DNA from: Haematobia irritans
Lineage: Eukaryota; Arthropoda; Insecta; Diptera; Muscidae
Reading direction: 5' to 3'
Assembly: GCF_050003625.1 (NCBI RefSeq)
Contig: NC_134397.1
Coordinates: 201,182,899-201,246,898 of the forward strand
DNA: 64,000 bases
Shown here: positions 22,064 through 33,845 of the stretch, piece after piece
Position numbering within the stretch: position 1 is the first letter of the stretch
Layout: each line of letters opens with the position of its first letter
Translations under genes and position numbers: made by a program
The notes under the pieces: generated by a model
Database searches by the model: none
The model's input: the letters and a program-made list of their open reading frames with translations, nothing else
Told to the model about the DNA's origin: nothing

Positions 22064-23529
22064 AAACAAGTATATACGGCCGTAAGTTCGGCCAGGCCGA
22101 ATCTTATGTACCCTCCACCATTGATTGTGTAGAAACTTCTACGAAAGACTGTCATCCACAAATTTCAACTCACTCGGATGAAATTTTCTCCTCCAAGAGG
22201 CTCCAAAACCAAATCTCGGGATCGGTTTATATGAGGGATATAAATGAATGTTATATACTACCACCACGTACCAAATTCCAACTAGATCGGATGAATTTTG
22301 CTTCTCCAAAAGGCACCGGAGGTCAAATCTGGCGATCGGTTTAAATGGGAGCTTTATATAATTATGGACTGAAAGGAACCAATTCCTGTATGGTTGTTGG
22401 ATACCATATACACTAATAGAAAAAATTGCGTTTCACAATCGTGAACGGACGTTGTCAAAATGAAACGGAAACGTTCACAAAAAATCAAAACGGAATGTTC
22501 ACGATTTCGTCCACGGGCGTTCACGATTTCATGAACGGCATTCGTTTTTCTTTGGTCATGAAATGTCTTAAAATAATCGCTAAGGCGACTGTTAACGTGT
22601 ATCGTGCAGGCAACACAGGTTCGAGTCACGGTAGGGGAAATTTTTTTTTAATTTTGTTTATAAATTCGTAACTATTACGTTTTCAGATCATGAACGCTGG
22701 TTGTTGTTTTGAAAACTTATGGTGTCATTTTTACGTTGTCAGATTGTCCCCATCTGTTCTCAGTTTGACAACACATGTGTGTTGATTCACTTTCATGAAC
22801 GGATCGTTTCAAAATGACCACGCCGTTCATGATTTTTTCTATGGGTGTACTTATATCACGTACCAAATTTCCACCGAATGGGAAGAATTTTGCTCTTCCA
22901 AGGTGCTCCGGAAGTCAAATCTGGAGATCGGTTTATATGGGGGCTATATATAATTATGGACCGATATGGACCAATTTTTGCATGGTTATTAGAGGCCATA
23001 TACTAAAATCATGTACCAAATTTCAGCCGGATCGGGTGAAATTTGTTTCTCATATAGGCTCTGCAAGCCAAATCGGGGAATTGGTTTATATGGGGGCTAT
23101 ATATAATTATGGACCGATGTGGACCAATTTTTGCATGGTTGTTAAAGACCATATACTAACACCATGTACCAAATTTCAGCCGGATCGGATGAAATTTGCT
23201 TCTCTTAGAGGCTCTCAAGCCAAATTTGTGGGTCCGTTTATATGGGGGCTATACGTAAAAGTGGACCGATATGGCCCATTTGCAATACCATCCGTCCTAC
23301 ATCAATAACAACTACTTGTGCCAAGTTTCAAGTTGATAGCTTGTTTCGTTCGGAAGTTAGCGTGATTTCAACAGACGGACCGACGGACGGACATGCTCAG
23401 ATCGACTCAGAATTTCACCACGACCCAGAATATATATACTTTATGGGGTCTTAGATCAATATTTCGATGTGTTACAAACGGAATGACAAAGTTAATATAC
23501 CCTCCATCCTATGGTGGAGGGTATAAAAA
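22064..23529 (+). mobile_element. Mini-me-like element, copy 1
   Basis: The head AAGTATATACGGCCGTAAG with the hairpin TTCGGCCAGGCCGAA is followed by GTACCCTCCACCATTG. It lacks the 29-bp array. Degenerate 153-bp units fill 22180-23240. The tail holds a short GACG run, the GATCGACTCAGAATTTCACC core, TATATATACTTTATGGGG and the end hairpin ATACCCTCCA/TGGAGGGTAT (23504-23526). The MITE 22411-22847 interrupts it. It inserted in the 27-bp minisatellite. Confidence 0.88.
22411..22847 (+). mobile_element. CACYNATAG MITE, full-length form with tRNA-like core
   Basis: 437 bp, ends CACTAATAGAAAAAATTGCG and CTATGGGTG, TA on each side (22409-22410, 22848-22849). The short copies are internally deleted versions. 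Its centre (22568-22640) contains CGCTAAGGCGAC and, 40 bp on, GGTTCGAGTCACGG, in the order and spacing of tRNA-Leu/Ser-like A and B boxes. Confidence 0.85.
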
Positions 23530-23825
23530 CCACTGATCACAATCGCAATGAATGATATAAGGACTTAAATCAGACTCTCATTTATTAAATTCCTACCCAA
23601 AGTCTATTTTATAGCGCTACAGGCTGCAAGGACTCGGAGTTTGAACTGCATAACTAAGACTTCGAAATGGAACTGCACACTGAATCTCAGTACATAAACA
23701 TCAGACCGAAGTCTCGGTGACTGTACTGCAGGCAAAACTCTCATTGATCGAACAGTGACTTCAGACCGAAGTCGCAAAGGTCTCTGAAACGGAACTGCAG
23801 ATTCAAGTCCCAATAAGTAACCAGT

Positions 23826-24063
23826 AAGGAAAGTCTAAAGTCGGGCGGGGCCGACTATATTATACCCTGCACCACTTTGTAGATCTAAATTTTCGATACC
23901 ATATTACATCCGTCAAATGTGTTGGGGGCTATATGTAAAGGTTTGTCCCAAATACATACATTTAAATATCACTCGATCTGGAAGAATTTGATAAACATCT
24001 ACAAAATCTATAGACTCAAAGTTTAAGTCGGCTAATGCACTAGGGTGGAACACAATGTTAGTA
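23826..24063 (+). mobile_element. Head fragment of another mini-me-like type
   Basis: AAAGTCTAAAGTCGGGCGGG and the following GCCGACTATATTATACCC form a GC-rich hairpin and a TATACCCTGCACCAC block, the same plan as the other heads but a different sequence. It is followed by GGGGGCTATATGTAAAGG. The tail is missing; copy 2 begins directly after it. Confidence 0.6.
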
Positions 24064-26174
24064 AAAAACAAGTATATACGGCCGTAAGTTCGGCCAGGCC
24101 GAAGCTTATGTACCCTCCATCATGGATTGCGTAGAAACTTTTTCTAAACACTGCCATCCACAATCGAATTACTTAAGTTGCGGTAACGCTTGCCGATGGC
24201 AAGGTATCTTAAAACCTCCTAACACCATCTTCTAAATTGTATGTAAGTCCATAGGTGGTATATATTAAATCAAAAAAGATCGATCCAATACGTATATAAT
24301 TCAGTTTGAGAAAGTAGACATAAAATTTTGACAAAATTTTCTACAGAAATAAAATTTTAACAAAATTTTCTATAGAAATAAAATTTTGTATAGAAATAAA
24401 AATTTTGACAAAATTTTCTATAGAAAGAAAATTTTGATAAAAATTTCTACAGAAATAAAATTTTAACAAAATTTTCTATAGAAATAGACTTTTGACAAAA
24501 TATTCTATAGAAATAAAATCTTGGTAGATTATTTTTGGCTCGAGTGGCAACCATGATTATGAACCGAATAAAATTTGAACAAAATTTTCTATAGAAATAA
24601 AATTTTGACAATGACGAAAATTTTATTGTGAACCGAATAAAATTTTAACAAAATTTTCTCTAGAAATAAAATTTTGACAAAATTTTCTATAGAAATAAAA
24701 TTTTGACAAAATTTTCTATATAAATAAAATTTTGGTAGATTAATTTTGGCTCTAGTGGCAACCATGGTTATGAACCGATATGGACCAATTTTTGAGTGAT
24801 TGGACCAATTGTTGTATGGTTGTTAGCGACCATATACTAACACCACGTTCCTAATTTGAACCGTATCGGATGAATTTTGCTCCTCCAAGAGGCTCCGGAG
24901 GTCAAATCTGGAGAACGTTTTATATGGGGGCTATATATAATTATGGACCGATATGGACCAATTCTGGCACGGTTGTTAAAGATCATATACCAACACCATG
25001 TTCAAAATTACAACCGGATTGGGTGAAATTTGCTTCTCTTGGAGACTTCGCAAGCCAAATCAGGGGATCGGCTTATATGGGGGCTATATATAATTATGAA
25101 CCGATGTGGACCAATTTTTGCATGGTTATTAGAGACCATATAACAATACCAAGTACCAAATTTCAGCCGGATCGGATGCAATTTGCTTCTCTTTGGGGCT
25201 TCGCAAGCCAAATCTGGAGATCGGTTTATATGGGGTCCATATATAATTATGGACCGATGTGCACCAATTTTTGCATGATTGTTAGAGACCATCTACCAAC
25301 ACCATGTACCAAATTTCAGCCGGATCGGATGAAATATGCTTCTCTTAGAGGCTCCACAAGCCAAATCTGGGGATCGGTTTATATGGGGGCTATATAATTA
25401 TGGACCGATGTGGACCAATTTTTGCACGATTGTTAGAGACCATCTACCAACACCATGTACCAAATTTCAGCCGGATCGGATGAAATACGCTTCTGTTAGA
25501 GGCTCCACAAGCCAAATCTGGGGATCGGTTTATATGGGGGCTATATATAATTATGGACCGATGTGGACCAATTTTGGCATGATTGTTAGAGACCATCTAC
25601 CAACACCATGTACCAAATTTCAGCCGGATCGGATGAAATATGCTTCTTTTAGAGGCTCCACAAGCCAAATCTGGGGATCGGTTTATATGGGGGCTATATA
25701 TAATTATGAACCGATGTGGACCAATTTTTGCATGGTTGTTAGAGACCATATACCAACACCATATACCAAATTTCAGCCGGATCGGATGAAATATGCTTCT
25801 GTTAGAAGCTCCACAAGCCAAATCTGAGGGTCCCTTTATATGGGGGCTATACGTAAAAGTGGACCGATATGGCCCATTTTCAATACCATCCGACCTACAT
25901 CGATAACAACTACTTGTGCCAAGTTTCAAGTCGATAGCTTGTTTCGTTCGGAAGTTAGCGTGATTTCAACAGACGGACGGACGGACGGACGGACGGACGG
26001 ACGGACGGACGGACGGACGGACGGACGGACGGACGGACATGCTTAGATCGACTCAGAATTTCACCACGACCCAGAATATATATACTTTATGGGGTCTTAG
26101 AGCAATATTTCTATGTGTTACAAACGGAATGACAAAGTTAATATACCCCCATCCTATGATGGAGAGTATAAAAA
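24064..26174 (+). mobile_element. Mini-me-like element, copy 2
   Basis: Head hairpin at 24079-24105, a 29-bp array at 24320-24740 interrupted by the module GTGGCAACCATGATTATGAA, then 153-bp units to 25830. The tail has a long GGAC tetranucleotide run (25973-26038, about 16 units), a core, a TA run and the end hairpin. It is the same subfamily as the inverted copy at 44657-46141. Several 94-175-codon frames cross the 153-bp units on both strands and are repeat-derived. Confidence 0.88.
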
Positions 26175-27171
26175 CTTATTATATCCTGTACCACAGTAGT
26201 GGTGAAGGGTATAAATATGGGAAATATAGGAAACTTCGAAAAAGTTTATTTATGTGATTTATAGCTCGATATATATGTATTAGAAGTTTAGGAAAATTAG
26301 AGTCATTTTTACAACTTTTGGACTAAGCAGTGGCGATTTTACAAGGAAAATATTGGTATTTTGACCATTTTTGTCGAAATCAGAAAAACATATATATGGG
26401 AGCTATATCTAAATCTGAACCGATTTCAACCAAATTTGGCACGCATAGCTACAATGCTAATTCTACTCCCTGTGCAAAATTTCAACTAAATCTGAGTTAA
26501 AAATTGGCCTCTGTGGTCATATGAGTGTAAATCGGGCGAAAGCTTTATATGGGAGATATATCCAAATCTGAACCGATTTCAAGCAAATTTGGCACACAAC
26601 GTTAATTCTACTCCCTATGCAAAATTTCAACTAAATCGGAGCAAAAAATTGGCCTCTGTGGGCAAATGAGTGTAAATCGGGCGAAAGCTATATATGGGAG
26701 CTATATCCAAATCTGAACCGATTTTGCTGATATTTTGCAAGTTTTTCGAGACTCATAAAATATTCGGATGTACGGAATTTGAGGAAGATCGGTTGATATA
26801 CACGCCAATTATGACCAGATCGGTGAAAAATATATATGGCAGCTATATCTAAATCTGAACCGATTTTTTCCAAAATCAATAGGGATCGTCTTTGAGCCGA
26901 AACAGGACCCTATACCGAATTTTAGGACAATCGGACTAAAACTGCGAGCTGTACTTTGCACACAAAAATACATCAACAGACAGACAGACAGACGTACAGA
27001 CGGACAGACAGACGGACAGACAGACAGACGGACATCGCTAAATCGACTCAGAATTTAATTCTAAGCCGATCCGTATACTAAAAGGTTGGTCTATGATTAC
27101 TCCTTCTTGGCGTTACATACAAATGCACAAACTTATTATACCCTGTACCACAGTAGTGGTGAAGGGTATAC
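26175..27171 (+). mobile_element. Mini-me-like element, type C
   Basis: Units of about 150 bp carry ATATATGGGAGCTATATC and AAATCTGAACCGATTTC. They are followed by a GACA/GACG run (26975-27033), CTAAATCGACTCAGAATTTA and the tail hairpin ATACCCTGTACCACAGTAG/GTGGTGAAGGGTAT (27136-27170). A second copy of that hairpin stands at the left (26182-26220), so a previous type C tail abuts copy 2. The head is missing. Confidence 0.7.
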
Positions 27172-27493
27172 AAATCAGACCGAAGTCTCAGTGACTGCGC
27201 TGCAGATGAATCTCGCAATGATTGAACAGCAGGTTGAAGTCGCAACGATCACTGGACTGGACTTGGCCCAATAAGTTTTGGACTACAAAGCTAAGTTTGT
27301 GATCGGGAACTGTACACAGAATTGTCAATAAATAAGCATCAGACCGATGTCTCAGTGACTGCACTGCCCACAAAACTCATAATGATCGAACAACAGGTCG
27401 AAGTCTCAGCGACTTTGAACCGAACTCTCAATGGTATCTGAAACGGAACTGCAGACTCAAGTCCCAATAAGTAATAAGTATATACGGCCGTAA

Positions 27494-29524
27494 ATGCTAC
27501 GGACGAATTTCTCACTCAGCTTGCCAAGATTTATTCGAAAATATATAAGGAGAATAGAATAGATTCCGAATTCCAGAGGTCTGTAATATTTCCAATTCAT
27601 AAAAAAGGAAGTTTAGAAAATCCGGAAAACTACAGAGGAATATCTTTCATGAACACGGTGGCAAAAATATTTATGGGGGTGCTTAATCAAAGACTTGTAA
27701 ATTGGGTTGACGAGCATAGCATATTAGTGGAACATCAAGCCGGTTTTCGAAAAAATTACTCGACGGTGGACAATATTTACAATCTATCAGCCATTATATC
27801 TGCAAAACTGGCCGAAAAAAGGAAGGTATACGCATTCTTTGTGGATTTCAAAGCAGCGTTCGATAAAATATCACGAAATCTATTGATTTACAAACTGCAC
27901 CATCTCGGAATCTCATACAAATTTGTTAGCATGATTGAAACATTATACAGGAGTACACAATCGGCAGTTTGGAATGGAGAAGAGTTGTCAGAGTTCTTTG
28001 AGACGGAATCAGGCCTAAAACAGGGTTGTCTACTATCACCTTTATTATTCGCGTTATATATAAACGATCTGAATGAATCATTGGAAGGGGGGATAAATAT
28101 AGAGGAGCTCAATATAAGAATATTGCTATATGCTGATGACATCGTCGTTTTGGCTGAAGACCCAGCGACGTTCCAATTCATGATAAATAACTTGGAAGAA
28201 TATTGCAAAAAATGGAGCTTGGTAGTCAACACCTCAAAGTCCAAAGTTATGGTATTCCGAAATGGCGGCAGACTATCTTTACAGGAAAAATGGAAATTTC
28301 AGGGCGAGGATCTAGAAGTTGTATCAGAATACAAATACTTGGGAGTCATACTAACCCCGCAAATGAAGTATAAAAAACATATTCAGAACCGAAATTCGCA
28401 AGCAAAAAGCGCTATCAATAGCACTTGGAAGAATTTTTTGAAAAAAGATGATATATCATTGCAACAAAAATGGAGCCTTTACATGGCGGTATGCAGATCA
28501 GTACAAACATACGCTGCTCAAGTTTGGGGATATGGTAACTTTGAGGATGTCGACCAATTGCAGCGATTCTTTTTGAAATTGGTGTTAAGGCTCCCGGAAT
28601 CTACTCCAAATTATGCGCTTTATATTGAAGCCGAATTGGAAGAGGGTCATCTGTATTCTTTACAGCTGCACACGAAATATATTTACAGAACGTTATTTCA
28701 ATACCACTCAGAGCGATTGCCGCATAAACTGAGTAAAATAATCGTTGCCAAGAAAATATTTTGGATGAAGAATCTCTTAGATTTAACAAGCAAGTTCGGA
28801 GCTCAACAATTTGTAGACAATATGACAGCTAGAGAATGGAGTCGCAATGCCCAGATACTAATTAATAAAATGACCCTTGCTAATAGGGAAAAATCAACCC
28901 AAATGGCTCTGCAGAGTAGATCCAGGTTTTATAAAAATCTGGACTTGTCACGAGGAAGACTCTATTTTAATGGTGAATACAATGCCTGGGAGATAACATG
29001 GATTTTTAAAGCTCGTTTGGATTTAATATTTCTTAATGCTAACAGCAGAAGTACCAGCGTAGGAAACACCGAGCAATGTACGTTGTGTAACTTAGCCGAA
29101 AGAGAAACAATATACCATTTTGTGGCAGTATGTCCAGTGTTAAGAGGTTATCGACTGCAATGCTTTTGTAAACCAATTTTAACCAAGATTGAGCTAATAA
29201 GAATACTAAATGGAACCGAAGTCTATGATTGGAGAAATCTGATTAAATATATCACAATTTCTCTACGATATCGCAAACTGATTATAAGCGAGTATGCTTA
29301 ATTAACTTTTAATTCAATCTGATTTATATTTCCCTTAACTAAAATTAAACTTAATTAGATAAAATTAATACCGGCTGACGACAAAATGTCATAGCTGTAA
29401 TCTTTAATTTAATGAATTTATATAAGAGCATTACCAATTAATGTAATTTTGTTTTCATAAATTAGTAACTTGTATGCAAATTCATGTAATAATAAGCAAA
29501 AACAAATGAATTAAATAAAAGAGA

Positions 29525-29564
<40 letters not shown>
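27494..29564 (+). mobile_element. 5'-truncated non-LTR retrotransposon (LINE)
   Basis: It contains an intact reverse transcriptase frame, about 225 bp of 3' untranslated sequence and a 40-bp (TAC)n tail at 29525-29564 instead of poly-A. The endonuclease part is absent. Instead of a target duplication, a 5-bp gap is found in the mini-me-like head. The intact frame suggests a recent insertion. Confidence 0.9.
27496..29301 (+). CDS. LINE reverse transcriptase ORF2, 5'-truncated
   Basis: 601 sense codons without interruption; no own start codon, since the frame enters from the truncation point (first internal Met at 27649). Reverse transcriptase motifs are in order: FPIHKKGS and NYRGIS (about residues 34-50), FVDFKAAFDK (motif A, near 115), GLKQGCLLSPLLFALYINDL (motif B, near 172), LLYADDIVVLAE (motif C, near 212) with the catalytic aspartates, and YKYLGVIL. 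A C-terminal zinc-knuckle-like CTLC plus YHFVAVC lies near residue 535. The layout fits the jockey/I/R1-type group; I cannot fix the clade. It would copy its own RNA at a nick, but this copy has lost the endonuclease. It is the only intact long frame in the window. Confidence 0.93.
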   Translation, partial: ATDEFLTQLAKIYSKIYKENRIDSEFQRSVIFPIHKKGSLENPENYRGISFMNTVAKIFMGVLNQRLVNWVDEHSILVEHQAGFRKNYSTVDNIYNLSAIISAKLAEKRKVYAFFVDFKAAFDKISRNLLIYKLHHLGISYKFVSMIETLYRSTQSAVWNGEELSEFFETESGLKQGCLLSPLLFALYINDLNESLEGGINIEELNIRILLYADDIVVLAEDPATFQFMINNLEEYCKKWSLVVNTSKSKVMVFRNGGRLSLQEKWKFQGEDLEVVSEYKYLGVILTPQMKYKKHIQNRNSQAKSAINSTWKNFLKKDDISLQQKWSLYMAVCRSVQTYAAQVWGYGNFEDVDQLQRFFLKLVLRLPESTPNYALYIEAELEEGHLYSLQLHTKYIYRTLFQYHSERLPHKLSKIIVAKKIFWMKNLLDLTSKFGAQQFVDNMTAREWSRNAQILINKMTLANREKSTQMALQSRSRFYKNLDLSRGRLYFNGEYNAWEITWIFKARLDLIFLNANSRSTSVGNTEQCTLCNLAERETIYHFVAVCPVLRGYRLQCFCKPILTKIELIRILNGTEVYDWRNLIKYITISLRYRKLIISEYA

Positions 29565-31530
29565 GCCAGGCCGAATTTTATGTACCCTCCCCCATGGATT
29601 GCATAGAAACTTGTACTACAGACTGTCATCCACAATCGAATTACTTGGGTTGCAGTAACACTTGCCGATGGCAAGGTATCTTAAAACTTCTTAACACCGT
29701 GTTCTCAATTGTAAGTTAGTCCATACGGGGTATACATTAAACAAAAAAGGCCGATTAAATACGTAAATAATTCAGTTTGATAAAATTTTTTATAGAAATA
29801 AAATTTTGACAAAAATTTTCTATAGAAATAAAATATTGACAAAATTTTGTATAGAAATAAAATTTTGACCAAATTTTTTATAGAAATAAAATTTTGACAA
29901 AATTTTCTATAGAAATAAAATATTAACAAAATTTTGTATACTAATACAATTTTGACAAAATTTTCTACAGTAATAAAATTTTGACAAAATTTTCTATAGA
30001 AATAAAATTTTGACAAAATTTTCTAAAGAAATAAAATTTTGGTACATTATTTTTGGGGATCGGCTATATACAACTATAGACCGATATGGACCACTTTTGG
30101 CATGGTTGTTAGCGGCAATATACCAGCGCAATGTACCAAATTTCACCACGTGTCATGTATGGGGGCTACATATAATTATGGACCGATATGGACCAATTCC
30201 TGCATGGTTGTCAGAGACCATATACTAACACCACGTACCAAATTTCAACCGAATCGGATAAATTTTGCTCATCTATGAGGCTCCGGAGGTCAAATCTGGA
30301 GATTGGTTTATATGAGGGCTATATATAATTATCTAACCGTATGAACCAAAGATTGCATGGTTGTTAGAGACCATATACTAACACCATGTCTCAAATTTCA
30401 GCCGGATCGAATGAAATTTGCTTCTCTTAGAGGCTCCGCAAGCCAAATCTGGGGATCGGTTTATATGGGGGCTATATATGATTATGGGTCGATGTGGACC
30501 AATTTTTGCATGTTTGTTAAAGACCATATACTAATACTATGAACCAAATTTCAGCCGGATCGGATGAAATTTGCTTCTCTTAGAGGCTCCGCAAACCAAA
30601 TCGGGGGATCGGTTTATATGGGGGCTATATATAATTATGGACCGATGTGGACCAATTTTTTTATAGTTGTTAGAGACCATATACTTACACCATGTGCCAA
30701 ATTTCAGCCGGATGAAATAGGCTTCTCTTAGAGGCTCCGCAAGCCAAATCTGAGGGTCCGTTTATATAACAACTACTTGTGCCAAGTTTCAGGTCGATAG
30801 CTTGTTTCGTTCGGAAATTAGCGTGATTTCAACAGACGGACGGACATGCTTAGATCGACTCAGAATTTCACCACGACCCATAGTATATACACTTTATGGG
30901 GTCTTAGAGCAATATTTCGATGTGTTACACACGGAATGACAAAGTTAATATACCATCCTATGGTGAAGGGTATAAAAATTAGACCGAAGTATCAGGGACA
31001 AAGCTCTGAACGCTGAAGACAAAACTCTAAATGATCGAACAGCACATCGAAGTCTCAGCGATTATAGACTGAAGTCGCAATGTTTACATTGAAAACTGTC
31101 TCAGACATTAAACTGCAGACAGACATCCTGATAATGGAACTGTGTAGTTTAAACAGCAAACCATGAGACCATAGTCTCTGTCATTATTGATCTGCATCTC
31201 GCAGTCTCTGAACATGAACTGCAGACTGAAGTGTCAGCGATTAAACTGCAGATGAAATCATCGAATATTGAACTACCAACCGAAATCTTTGAGATTGCTT
31301 CATATACCGAAATTTCAGAAGTTAAGCATTAGTTTGCTTATACTGAAGACTACAAACCCCATAATTGCATGTCGAAGTCTCTGTAATTGTACTTCAAAAG
31401 TCTCCGAAAATAAAATACAGGGCACAATTTTAGTGATTGAACTGCGGACCGACGAAATTATTCACCAAACCGAAGTTTCAACGATTTAATTGCAGATTGC
31501 AGTCTTTACTATAGAACAGAAAACCAAAAT

Positions 31531-32620
31531 GTCATACAATATAACATACAAACAAATATAACATACATAACAAATGTCATACAATATAACATACATACGG
31601 AGTGGTTCGTCTAGTTTTAGGAATACGAAGAACTGTCGTTTTTTTATTTACTTATAGGTCTATTTTTTAGAATCGTCATGTATCCTATTTGACGCTTAGT
31701 CCTCTATTGCACAGTTAATGATCAACCATCATGTCGGCTAGAATATCCTTAAGGACTCACTTCTTCTTCATAGATGTCCACAGGACACTACGAAATGTAT
31801 ATCGAAAAGTTTAAAGATCCAAGGTGATATATTTGGCTTTAGGCCCCAGGCCCAGCATAGTTCCAAGCATATATGATCTTATTCTGGAAATTTTCTTTAA
31901 GGTCGTTATTTATATTAGTTCAGTCTATAAGTAACGACCTTAGAGTGTCATTCCATATTAAAATAAACATCTGCATTATGAGTAAAGTATAATGAATTCA
32001 GTGCTCAACGACACGGAAAGAAATCTACAATTCATCGCCACCATAAATTCTTGGCTATACGGCACAATCTCACACTGTGCACCACTATGACACAACTATT
32101 GAGCGTGAATGGGGACACAATCCCCTCCCAAATTATTGTAGTTACCTACAACAATTGGTGAAGGATAAAATAAAAGAAAAGTCAAAGATACATGAATTGA
32201 AAAAGTTAGAAAATTTAATACCCATTCTGGGAATGCCTATCTTTACCATTTACGCGCAATATCTTTATGTTTGGATGTGAATTGTAAGGGCTGTTAGTTT
32301 TTTTAGAATGGAAATGAAATTGAAATAAATCGTCGCATCTATGAGGATATTCTTAACACTTTGTCGTTGTAGCACCGTTGCCATTTTTTGTGTATTTTTG
32401 GTAATGGTAATAAACACTGTTGGGCTACATCCGACATCCGTGCGACAGTCATAAAGTTATGGCATTTCGGTAAAGAGGTCGGTGTGATAAGATTGGGTAT
32501 GAGAAGTTTGGGTATTTGATAAACCCAATTTCACACAATTACGTGTATGGCATGTTATCTTTTTGTCGTTCCTTCTAAATTTCAATGAAATAACAGCAAT
32601 TAAATGTTTTATTAATCAAT
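31531..32620. other. No gene seen
   Basis: AT-rich, with a short direct repeat ACAATATAACATAC near 31540 and 31580. The 67-codon frame at 32077-32280 has no recognisable motif. Confidence 0.5.
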
Positions 32621-32681
32621 ACTTGGCTGATAAGTCCCCGGTCTGACACATAGATGGCGTCGCTAGTATTAAATGCATATT

Positions 32682-33736
32682 ATTATACCCTCCACCATAG
32701 GATGGGGGGTATATTAACTTTGTCATTCCGTTTGTAACACATCGAAATGTTGATCTAAGACCCCATAAATTATATATATTCTGGGTCGTAGTGAAATTCT
32801 GAGTCGATCTGAGCATGTCCGTCCATCCGTCCGTCTGTTGAAATCACGCTAACTTCCGAACGAAACAAGCTATCGACTTGAAACTTGGCACAAGTAGTTG
32901 TTATTGATGTAGGTCGGATGGTATTGCAAATGGGCCATATCGGTCCACTTTTGCGTATAGCGCCCATATAAACCGATCCCCCGATTTGGCTTGCGGAGCC
33001 TCTAAGAGAAGCAAATTTCATCCGATCCGGCTGAAATGTTAGTATATGGTATCTAACAACCATGCAAAAATTGGTCCACATCGGTCCATAATTATATATA
33101 GCCCCCATATAAACCGATCACCAGATTTGACCTCCGGAGCCTCTTGGAAGACCAAAATTCATCCGATTCAGTTGAAATTTGGTACGTGATGTTAATATAT
33201 GGCCTCAAACATCCATGCAAAAATTGGTCGATATCGGGCCATAATTATCTATAGGCCCCATATAAACGGACCTCCAGATTTGACTTCCGGAGCATCTTGG
33301 AAGAGCAAAATTCTTCCCATTCGGTTGAAATTTGGTACGTGATGTTAGTATATGGTATCCAACACCCATGCAGGAATTGGTTCCTATCAGTCCATAATTA
33401 TATATAGCTCTAATATAATCCGATCACCAGATTTGACCTCCGGTGCCTTTTCGAGAACCAAAATTCATCCGATCTGGTTGAAATTTGCTACGTGGTGGTC
33501 GTATATGATGTTTAACAACCATGCCAAAAGTGGTCCATATCAGTCCATAGTCATTTATAGCCCCCATATAAACCGATCCCGAGATTTGGTTTTGGGGCCT
33601 CTTGGAGGAGCAAATTTCATCCGAGTGAGTTGACGTTTGTGCATGACAGTCTTTCGTAGAAGTTTCTACGCAATCCATGGTGGAGGGTACATAAGATTCG
33701 GCCAGGCCGAACTTACGGCCGTATATACTTGTTTTG
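32682..33736 (-). mobile_element. Mini-me-like element, copy 4 (inside mariner)
   Basis: Reverse orientation: tail hairpin at 32684-32715, short GACG-type run at 32818-32836, 153-bp units, head hairpin at 33700-33725 and TTGTTTT end. It lacks the 29-bp array, like copy 1. Its position within the mariner gives the order: mariner first, mini-me-like second. Confidence 0.87.
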
Positions 33737-33845
33737 ATATAGTACCAACCTTTAAATGATTCTTGTCAATTTGACGTCTGTAAGTCAATTAGTTTGTGAG
33801 ATAGAGCGTCTTTTGGGAAGCAACTTTTGTTATTAAGAAAAAAAA

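Larger units (their letters stand above)
27473..30979 (+). mobile_element. Mini-me-like element, copy 3, split by a LINE
   Basis: The head starts at 27473 (AAGTATATACGGCCGTAA), is interrupted at 27494-29564, and resumes with GCCAGGCCGAATTTTATG. The five bases expected between (GTTCG) are missing. A 29-bp array lies at 29780-30045, degenerate 153-bp units at 30060-30770, and a short tail with one or two GACG units at 30780-30979. Confidence 0.87.
14150..31530 (+). repeat. Degenerate 27-bp minisatellite, broken into about ten blocks
   Basis: The unit is close to CAGGCCGAAACCTCAGTG followed by ATTGAACTG (27 bp). Blocks at 14150-14312, 14645-15655, 16436-16968, 17347-18185, 18400-18792, 20147-20560, 21810-22063, 23529-23828, 27172-27473 and 30981-31530 keep the 27-bp spacing in many places (for example five exact-length units from 17384). 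Together they hold about 4.7 kb, roughly 175 units. Everything between the blocks is an inserted element or, at 20560-21810, unidentified sequence. In the plus strand the unit is an open nine-codon repeat (LQAETSVIE-like), but stops and shifts are frequent. Confidence 0.85.

Noticed and set aside
21979..22161. Repeated small frames such as MWMTVFRRSFYTINGGGYIRFGLAELTAVYTC
   Set aside because: They are the complement of mini-me-like heads (also at 29462, 51050 and 54291), so they are repeat shadows.
24870..26046. A gene family encoding repeats of MGAIYNYGPIWTNF
   Set aside because: The frames follow the 153-bp units of mobile elements, are open on both strands, start and stop at module edges and have no known domain.
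32077..32280. 67-codon plus-strand gene
   Set aside because: No homology that I can recognise, no start or splice context, AT-rich surroundings.
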